From the NCBI GenBank assembly GCA_023374045.1, contig CM041776.1, positions 119,307,000 to 119,370,999 on the forward strand: a stretch of DNA of 64,000 nucleotides, in the 5' to 3' direction. The position numbers were made by a program, and so were the translations under genes. Below, piece by piece: positions 55,987 through 64,000 of this stretch (positions are counted from its first letter, which is position 1; every line of letters starts with the position of its first letter). The stretch comes from Limonium bicolor (taxonomy: Eukaryota; Streptophyta; Magnoliopsida; Caryophyllales; Plumbaginaceae). The notes under the pieces were generated by a model. It had not been told where the DNA came from. It saw only the letters and a list, made by a program, of their open reading frames with translations, and made no database searches.

Positions 55987-58900
55987 GACTGGAAATACCG
56001 AGCTTAGGAATACCGAGTTAGGAATTAGAAGCTTAGGGCTAAGGGCTGAGTGTTAGCATTAGAGATATGCTAGTTAGGAACTACCGGTGAGTACCGGATA
56101 CCTACAATACCAGTCCCGCCCGCCGCGAACCCCATTGTATAACTTGGGAAAGGACGCCAGAGAGAAGGAAAGTCCTCTCATACTCGGGGAAACCCGATCT
56201 GGCAGTTGTGAAGCAATCACACGTAAACAAGAACCGACATATAGTAATTCCAGGATTGGAAGCCCGGAGATGGATCCCGGTTAAACCGCAAGACCCGCAC
56301 TCCATAGCGGTGGAACGAGCACTCCAACCACGAGGAGGCTGCAACTTACAACAGCATGGGGCGACGTGCTTAGCAGTCGCGAGACCTAGCTAGACAACCA
56401 GCAGCAGGAAAGAAGCACTAACCGTGCAATGAAATGGAAAAGGAGTAATGACAGAACCCGAGACACAAGTCTACGGGATAGTAATACTTGAATAATACCA
56501 CCAACGGCATGCAGCTGACTAAGGACATAGTCAGGAACGGTTAACTCCAAAACAACGCCAATGAGGTTACAATACCTGGCCAGCAGCTTACACAGCTACA
56601 AGAACATCTACGGGATATAATAATAGGACTACGAGTAGTGCCTAAACAAGGTAGGCTCAGTAAACACCATAAATGTGTGGGAACGAGCCACAAGGAAGAC
56701 ACCAAATAAAGGGGAATCTCCAAGGATTGGAGAAGTACCCAGATCTACGACACCATGTCTAGACATCAAGAAGCTACCTAAAGGAGCGAGTATACCAATT
56801 ATAGATCAATAAGATGAGGGAAGCGTCAACAAGACTAACAAACACAAATGGAAACCTACCAAGATGGTATAGGATTACCCAAAAACCACCAGTACCACGC
56901 ACTTGCCACGGCAAGTGCAGAGTAAAGACAGAGATATGTAAGAACACTAAACGTCACAAGTACATAGTAATGTACGGTGACAGTAACGAAACAACCACAG
57001 GATCAAACATCCTAAAACTGAAGGAATGGAACCTTGAAAGGCCTAACGGCCCGACCACTGTATTTAGAACATACCAGTCAGCGAGAGGCTAGACTTGGTC
57101 AAGACCTCAAACGTGGCTATGCCATGAGAGATTCTTTTAACACCGAACCACTGTTTTAAAACCCAAAATTTTCTTTTCAAAACCTCAAACCTCTTTTAAA
57201 AACCTTGGATTTTAAAACCGAACCAACAATGATTATGGTGAGTATCATAGATTGATACAAGAGGAGTTGACAATAGAATACTTCACCTAGGCGTGTGACG
57301 AACGCTACGAGTGTACCCGTTACGGGATGTGGGACAACCGCACTCCGAAGGAGCTTGCGGGCCCGACATATAGTTGGGTAAGTGGCAACGTATCAACATG
57401 GTACCCCACGTATGTGCACGTGTAGTGTACGACACACGGGAAGTAGTCAGCTCCGTTCTACGGACCATCAGTGAGTTCAAACCAGAACAACTGGACACCT
57501 CAGACAATTCAGCATAAAGGAACTCAGAAGACCCATCTGAAGATAAGGAGTAAGAACTAGGAAGTGCAAAAGGCACAGACTAAACAGTATAGACATTGGA
57601 TATGTCTCAAATAATCTAAGCAATTACCTGACAGCTGGATGGAATGCCCAGCCTAAACACATGAAGGCGAATGCCTAATGTGAACCTAACAATGCTCAAC
57701 AAACGGGACAGAACTCCCAAGAGCAACCCCAAGATTACCACAAGTACACTCCATCATTGAAGGGGATATCAAACCTAGTCCTAAGCACTAGGAGCAAGTG
57801 TAAACAGTCTACCCAAGAACGGGAGACGTTACAACCCAAAAGGGGACGACTCAGCTACAATACCATAAGACGGTATAGAGGACGACACACGTTATAAACA
57901 TTAGCCGGATGTACGGCACAGCCACCAACACCCAGGAGCGATCCTTGAAGGGTGTCTGCGTTAATAACAGTCGAGCAACCGTAACGACATGAGCACGGGA
58001 GCTAAAACGAACACTCGGTTAGGACACCGAAGGGATTTCACTTTACAGGAAATGCCCTAAAATACTGAGAGGCACCTATTAACACCTGATTGCATAAAGG
58101 GTCTCCTATGAACGGAAGCGTGATGCCACGACTTACCATGGAGCCCAATAATACCTCCAACCTATGACGGTATACGTGGAGTGGAAACATGTATAAGCCG
58201 CTTGCAAAGAGCATAGCTTGCAGCAATACGGCTCAGAAGTCGTAAACCAGATACGTTATATAAACTTAAACGGTTGCAAAACCGGCACCAATTGTTAACA
58301 AGACCTACAAGAGATATTGCCTCATACGACAAGAAATCAACAACTGGACCATAAATCCAACCCAACATCCTGAGTGGCTTGTAGTAATGGCCACCTCAGT
58401 GTCACTGTCACTAGAGCACCAGTCTAGTATACAGTTGACGGAGTTAAATACCCCTCATGCCTTCTGTAGCAATTGTACACAGAGGCATAAGAATCATGAT
58501 AATGCCAACAATGGCCTAGTCCACACTTGGACACTACGAGAACCCAAGGGAAAGTACCCCTCGTTAACCGAAGACCACCAAGGTGGTGAAGATGTGAATC
58601 CTTAGAAAGGTTTCCATCTATTATAACAGTAAAGCCTACGCATATAGATATTGCCAAGAGGCGATGGAATCAGGAAATGAGATTTCCAAACCATTACGAC
58701 TTAAGGGAGTAAGTATACTCCTCATGCACCCAAGCATGTGGTGAACCATTACATAAATACTCACATGGTAAACCTTGTCATGAGACCTATGAGTGGCAAC
58801 AACCTCTCAACCAGAACTTCATTTACCAATGATAGAACGGGACCAGGAAACCCTTGGAGTTTCACGGGATGTCCTGGTAAAATACATACAAGCAAAACTA

Positions 58901-61540
58901 CACAGCCAGAGCCTAAACCAATGCTCAGCACCGAAAGGCAATAATTAACAAAGCAGTTAATGTGAACGCACACTGAACACCATGAATGATTAACGCTCAA
59001 GAGAGCTTATGACCCGATGAGTTATCTCATCCTTGGTCAACCAAGATACTTGGTGAATTGTATCACAATAATGAAAATGATGTGAGGTAAGCCAACCTAC
59101 ACATGAAACCTAGACTGAAATAAAACATCCCCACTATGGGAAGATAGTAGTAGTGCGGTATGCTACGACAACCGTCATACACACGAACATGGGAAACCCC
59201 AGGGTATTCATACCATAAGGGAATGGTGCCAATGACAATGGCAATGAGTAAAGAGAAACTATCACAGTAACGGAAACAGTAAAAACAATGTTGTATAATG
59301 AGTAAGAATACGGTGTGCAACAAGCGACCAATATGAGGAAGTAACAGATAATGACACGGAGTATAAGTACGAAATAACAGGCAGAAATATTCTTTCCCAT
59401 CACATAAGTGACTTACTGTCAAGCGTTTACGCCTCTGCACTCTGTATGACTGAGTGTTTTGGTATTGCACTTGTGCAGCTAATGATCTAATGGGATGGCT
59501 AGGGATATGGAGAATGTAAACCGTAGTAAATCCTCCTTTTCACCAACAAACATGGCATGAGCCAGCTAAGGAAGCTTGGCAACAAACCGTGTGGCCTAAG
59601 GCCAAAGAAGCACGAAGAGTGTAAACACACTAACAATCATAAGATGTGAATTCCACTGGAATAAAAGGTGAAAGGAGACTTAAGAAAGTCATTAGGACCG
59701 ACGCATATTAAGGCAAGGTCATACAAGTAAAGACACTTGTACTGAACCAGAAGAACTGGTATGATTCAGAAACTATTGACACCAGAGGAAGCACTACAAC
59801 TAAGTAGTGACTTAACCTCGCCCGACAATAAGTCGGAGGAACTTAATGAAAAATCGTGGAAGCACGAATAGCATGTGCAGTAGACTACCAGAGAGCTGGT
59901 TACAATCTAAAACTAATTATAGTTCAAACACGGTAAAAGAATACCGCGATTGTTTAGTAAACCTTATTCCTATAATGACGGATAAAAAGGTGATGTATAG
60001 CACATTAAGGATAACACGAAGGGTAAGTAACCCGAGTTATCAGGGTCGCGCAGCAGAAGCTAGTGGGCCCTAGCTAGGAGACAAGATACCTAGTAAGTAT
60101 AATAGAATGGCTATTAATGCCTTGAAGCCTAATAGGCTGGAACCAAATTAATTATGAGTTAAATAAACTCATATAGGAATCCTTGGTGCAAAGACTAAAC
60201 CGTTGGTATGGTTAAGACCCTTTGACCGGAGCATATTCTATAGTATACCGTAGTGAAGCTAAACGCTTCAGTTTGCCCAAATTGATTAAACCAATGTTTA
60301 ATAATAATAACATATGGTAGATTACGTGGGCGTAATCCCTTTTAAGGGGGGTAGAGCGAAAACCGCTTAATGCAAGTTTTATAAATAAAACACATAAAAC
60401 TATAATGTGCATAGCACAAATGAGAAATTATTCGATGAGTGGTACCTACGTTATATAAACATACGTATTCATTCATATTGAATTGTGGTAACTAAGCATT
60501 AGACATGCAAATACCATAGGGTGAATGTACCCATCTTGTAACACCAGTGTAAGAGTATTGGTAAAGAAAAGTAATGAGTAGTGGACGGAGCTCCACAAGT
60601 ATTGTAACCATTGAAGAAGTAGTACGAAATGAATGAGGATAGTAGATGAATGAAGTTTATGAGTAGGGATCGTAAGTAAAATATGTGAAAACAATTGAAA
60701 CCAACTAAATCTTATAAGTGTAGTATTCCGTAGTTAGAATATAGGAGATGATGGTGAGTAATGGATGGAAGTAGTGAAGGTTGATGAAATGAGCATTAGG
60801 ACTGAACCATGGAGTAAAGCATTTGGGAAGTAGAGTGAGGATGATTGATGGACTGATTCCATCCTTGGAGATGCATGAATTCGTAATACGACTAGAAGAG
60901 TAAAAAGATAGAAAATGAAAACAATTAAATTATTTGTTTGATTGAATCTGATGTGGGAAGTCGAACTTGATCCTGATCAGATCAAGGGAAACCGAACACA
61001 AATTGGGGTGGAAAGATAGTTCAACACTGATGCTGATCACATCAGGGTCGAATGATTCTTGAAGCTCCCCTTAAGTGGTCACAAGAATCACTTAGGATAG
61101 AAGTAATGAATATAAATTGGAATTTGGAGTCGTATGTTTTAGAAAAATTATAATTGGTAGTAGTGAGAGAATTCCCTTAGTATGGAGAATGAGGATCTGC
61201 TAGAAGTGGTACCGGAGAAGATAGTAGTGTAGTATGTCGTATTATTCCAAAGGCAACAGGACATAGAGGAGTCCTGTGTCGAGATGACCGAGTGCCTACG
61301 GGATTGTGATGTGTATTGCATTGCTTTGGGGATAGCTTTGCACGGTATGTACGTATAAGTTTGTAATGAGGAACCGGACGGTAGATAATAACATGGATTG
61401 GAGTAATTATTGTACATTGGTATGGTATGGAAAGGAGAAACAGTGAGTAATGAATTTGGGAATTGTAAGGAGGAGGAATGTATGGTTTCGGTGTTAGGCA
61501 AGTATAAATGAGTAAGTATAGAAATCCCATAACCGCGAAC
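55987..61540 (+). mobile_element. E interior without coding region
   Basis: All frames are short and unlike any family I recognise. A fragment at about 59400-59545 is similar to the reverse complement of the F LTR at about 5110-5235 (shared GCCTCTGCACTCTGTA and TTTTGGTATTGCAC). A polypurine-like tract lies at 60339-60354. The remaining stretches show no clear structure. Confidence 0.75.
60320..60356 (+). promoter_or_regulatory. Upstream polypurine-like tract of E with hairpin
   Basis: GATTACGTGGGCGTAATC palindrome, then CCTTTTAAGGGGGGTAGAG. Counterpart of 38534-38568 in A, here 1.2 kb before the LTR. Confidence 0.6.
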
Positions 61541-61574
61541 AACTTTGAGGACAAAGTTCTTAAGGGGGGTAGAT
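61541..61574 (+). promoter_or_regulatory. Polypurine tract of E with hairpin
   Basis: AACTTTG, AGGA, CAAAGTT stem-loop, then TCTTAAGGGGGGTAGAT up to the LTR start. Confidence 0.85.
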
Positions 61575-64000
61575 TGAAATACCCCGAACTTAAATATAGG
61601 GATTAAGATTAATCTAATACGTAATTAAAGGCCAATGACGCCTAAGCAATATTGGTAAGGAAAAATAAATCCAAAAGAAATGAAGAAATGCTTAAAAAGC
61701 GAAAAACGCTAAATAAGCGTTAAATAACCATAGGAGGTATGAACCTCGGTTAGCGTATTGTAAGGATTCTAAAGGCTTAATTAAGTCTAAATAAATATGA
61801 GGGAACAAATCCCGAAGAAAACGGATCCTTAAAATGGATTAAAATCACTAACGAACCTTAAAGCGCGTTTTTCGAGGTAACCGGGAAAACGTGTCTTTAA
61901 GCGGGTCAAATAGACTCGTAACAATTTTGGTCAACTAAATATTCATTAATACATATTAGTGAAGCTGTAGGACCAATAAAACAAAACAAAAGAGAATTAG
62001 TAAAAACTGTCAAAAACGGGAAGTTGTGGGGTAGAAACATAATTAACACAAACTTATGTGTCCACTTTTAAAATAAAAAGGAAAATTTAATGTGTGTGTG
62101 GGGTGCAGCCGATGGGCTTTATTCCCCCCCCCCTCTCACACTCTCTCACACACTCACTCACTATTAACAAAAGACAAAAATCATAAAAATAACCCCACTC
62201 ACCTTTTTACTCTTCTCTCCAATTCATTCTCCTCACTCACGTAATGCCACTCACCCTCACCCTCTCTTTTCTTCTTCTTCCTCAACCCATGCGATTTCCA
62301 TGGTGAAAGAAGAGAAACCCACAAAAACACCACCTTCTCTCCTTTGTAACTCCCTCTAGACCCTTCCAAAAATTATAAAAATTGTACCATTGGAATCCTC
62401 TCCTCAAGAGCTACCTTTCTATCTTTTCAAAATCAAAAAACAACTTTCATCTCCATGGGTATGGAGCATTTGGAGCTTCAACACCACCATTAGAAGGCCC
62501 CCTTCTCCTTGTTCTATTAAGGTAAAAATATCTTCAAAAGCTCCATCTTTTTCTAGCCTAAATGGCAAAACGAAAATGTGAACTAAACCCTTGCTTGCTC
62601 CTCTTGTGCCCAGCCGGTTTTGGCATTTTGAAAGGTGGGAAAATCATTCTTGAGCTACTCCAAGTATTTCATAAACTCTTGGAAGGTAATAAATTTTCTA
62701 AACCCTAAAACCTAGATTAAAGCTTGATTGATGGTTAGGGTTAGTTCATAGTATTGAATGGTGTATGTGAATGGTTGTAGTGTTAGTGGATTGAGATTCA
62801 AAACCGGTAGAGAAAGAGGAGGGAAGAAAGAAAGAAGAAGCTTGTGAAAAACAAGGTAATATACTTGTCCTTGTGTAGTCTTGTAAATGTATGTAACAGA
62901 TTTTTAAGAATGGAAAATGGTATTGAAAAATGGTAATGCATTAGTAGTATAATGTGTAAGAGAATAAGTATTTTGAAGCTTTAAAAGATGTGTAAAACTT
63001 GTGAAAACAGATTGGGAATGAGTTTAATGCAGGAATTTTAAGTGTGTTTAGTATTGGTAATGTACATGGGAGCTTGTATATTTTGTTGTTGAAAACAGGT
63101 GAGATAATGGTAGATGAAAACAATGTGGTGAGTGTATAAAAATACAAGGGAGACTATGGCAAAATTGCCTAGGAATAGAACACTTAGAGTATTAAAACTA
63201 GGTGACTAATGTGATGTTGTAACAGATTTGATTAAGGAAAACAGAGGGTAAGTTGAGAGAGATGGTAATGTATTCTAATACATTAGGATGTTAGAAATGC
63301 CAATAGAAGAGGGAGATGTAGAAGGGAGTGTAAGTGTGAAAATCTGTAGCAAAAGTATAAGATGTATGGAGAAGTTAGGAAAGGTTAGTGTGTAAAGTGG
63401 TAAATGAAGTGTGGACTTGGGTATAGATATTGTAGTTGCTTGGAAATGAATTGGAATGGTAAGATGGCATTAGGAGAGGGAACTATGCATGGAGGAAATA
63501 AGAACCCAAAATCTGTAGCAAAAACTACTTGGAGAAACTATTGTAAGTGTTGAAAGGAAGTAAGGAATTGTGTAAGTTGTTTGATGGATTTAGTAATGGA
63601 TTTGGTGAATGAACTAAGGAGTATTAGGAGGTTTAATTAGTGCAATAACATGTGGGATTAAGTGTAGGAACAATGGGGAAGTAGTGGGTAAAAGAGAGGA
63701 CTGAAAACAGAAATTAAAATGCAAATACTGGGCCGGACCGAACTTGCGACCGGACTTGCAAGTTCGGTCGAGCCCAGATTACAAAGACGGGTGAGCTACT
63801 GGAATCGACCGGACTTGCGACCGGACTTGCAAGTTCGGTCGGACCAGAAATTTTCCCCGTCTGTAACCTACTGGAATCGACCGGACTTGCGACCGGACAT
63901 GCAAGTTCGGTCGGCCAGAAAAATTTCCATCGTGTAAGCTACTGGAATCGACCGGACTTGCGACCGGACATGCAAGTTCGGTCGGTCCAGAAAAATTTCC
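61575..64000 (+). repeat. 3' LTR of E (cut by the window end)
   Basis: Collinear with 51694-54120. From about 62700 on, many differences are single missing bases relative to the first copy. The GACCGGAC array restarts at 63730 and runs off the end. Confidence 0.93.

Larger units (their letters stand above)
51694..64000 (+). mobile_element. Element E: non-coding long-LTR element, relative of A and L
   Basis: 5' LTR 51694-55953, interior 55954-61574, 3' LTR from 61575 running off the window. LTR ends, primer site, hairpins and polypurine tracts resemble those of A, so it probably uses an A-like element's proteins. The interior of 5.6 kb has no gag, AlkB or pol that I can recognise. Confidence 0.9.

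Noticed and set aside
55987..61540. Hidden pol genes in the E interior
   Set aside because: I looked for RT, integrase, protease, knuckle and AlkB motifs in the listed frames and found none.

Overview
The window is repeat-filled nuclear DNA from a seed plant, most likely a large-genome angiosperm. I could not find a host gene, tRNA or rRNA in it. Nearly all of it is nested LTR retrotransposons, mainly Ty3/Gypsy elements with a CCHC Gag, a DSGA protease, an FIDD reverse transcriptase, RNase H, a DDE integrase and a plant chromodomain, primed by a TGGTATCAGAGC (initiator tRNA-Met type) site. There is also one CACTA DNA transposon. I name the elements L, F, G, H, D, A, N, C and E.

Layout. 1-3649 is the 3' part of an LTR (L). 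3650-9589 is the leader plus a 5.3 kb LTR of a minus-strand element (F). 9590-11820 is a minus-strand gag-protease-RT fragment (G), cut in its RT by F. 11821-15551 is an LTR region of a plus-strand element (H), carrying a 1.5 kb CACTA element (13516-15060, TSD TTA). 15552-18899 is a decayed H gag-pol, so G and H lie head to head as long inverted arms. 18900-19881 and 42992-43704 are two pieces of an old element D. They are separated by element A (19882-42991, TSD AAGCG), which has 4.16 kb LTRs. A is itself split between integrase and chromodomain by element N (29864-38301, TSD CCACC). D is cut again at 43704 by element C (minus strand, a relative of N), whose right LTR is cut by element E (51694 to past the window end), a non-coding relative of A.

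The main discovery candidate is in A and D. Both carry an AlkB-like 2-oxoglutarate/Fe(II) dioxygenase domain between gag and protease. The gag of both is split by GT-AG introns at matching positions and phases. In A, one donor after the zinc knuckles (25671/25672) can join in frame either to the AlkB exon (acceptor 25803) or to protease-pol (acceptor 26697). This suggests Gag-AlkB and Gag-Pol products made by alternative splicing. The two AlkB copies are strongly diverged, about half identical by eye, yet sit in the same place and phase. That argues for an old capture kept by a retrotransposon lineage. Both copies in this window are broken by frameshifts or stops.

Other themes. Every LTR family here carries its own GC-rich array of inverted GTCCG/CGGAC pairs. 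The primer-binding sites sit in small hairpins. LTRs of L, A and E hold exon-like leader segments with AAGGTAA donors and a shared hairpin plus acceptor. Polypurine tracts are duplicated. Most in-frame stops are C-to-T changes in CAG, CAA or CGA. Single-base deletions in one copy of some LTR pairs warn that part of the frameshifts may be assembly errors.
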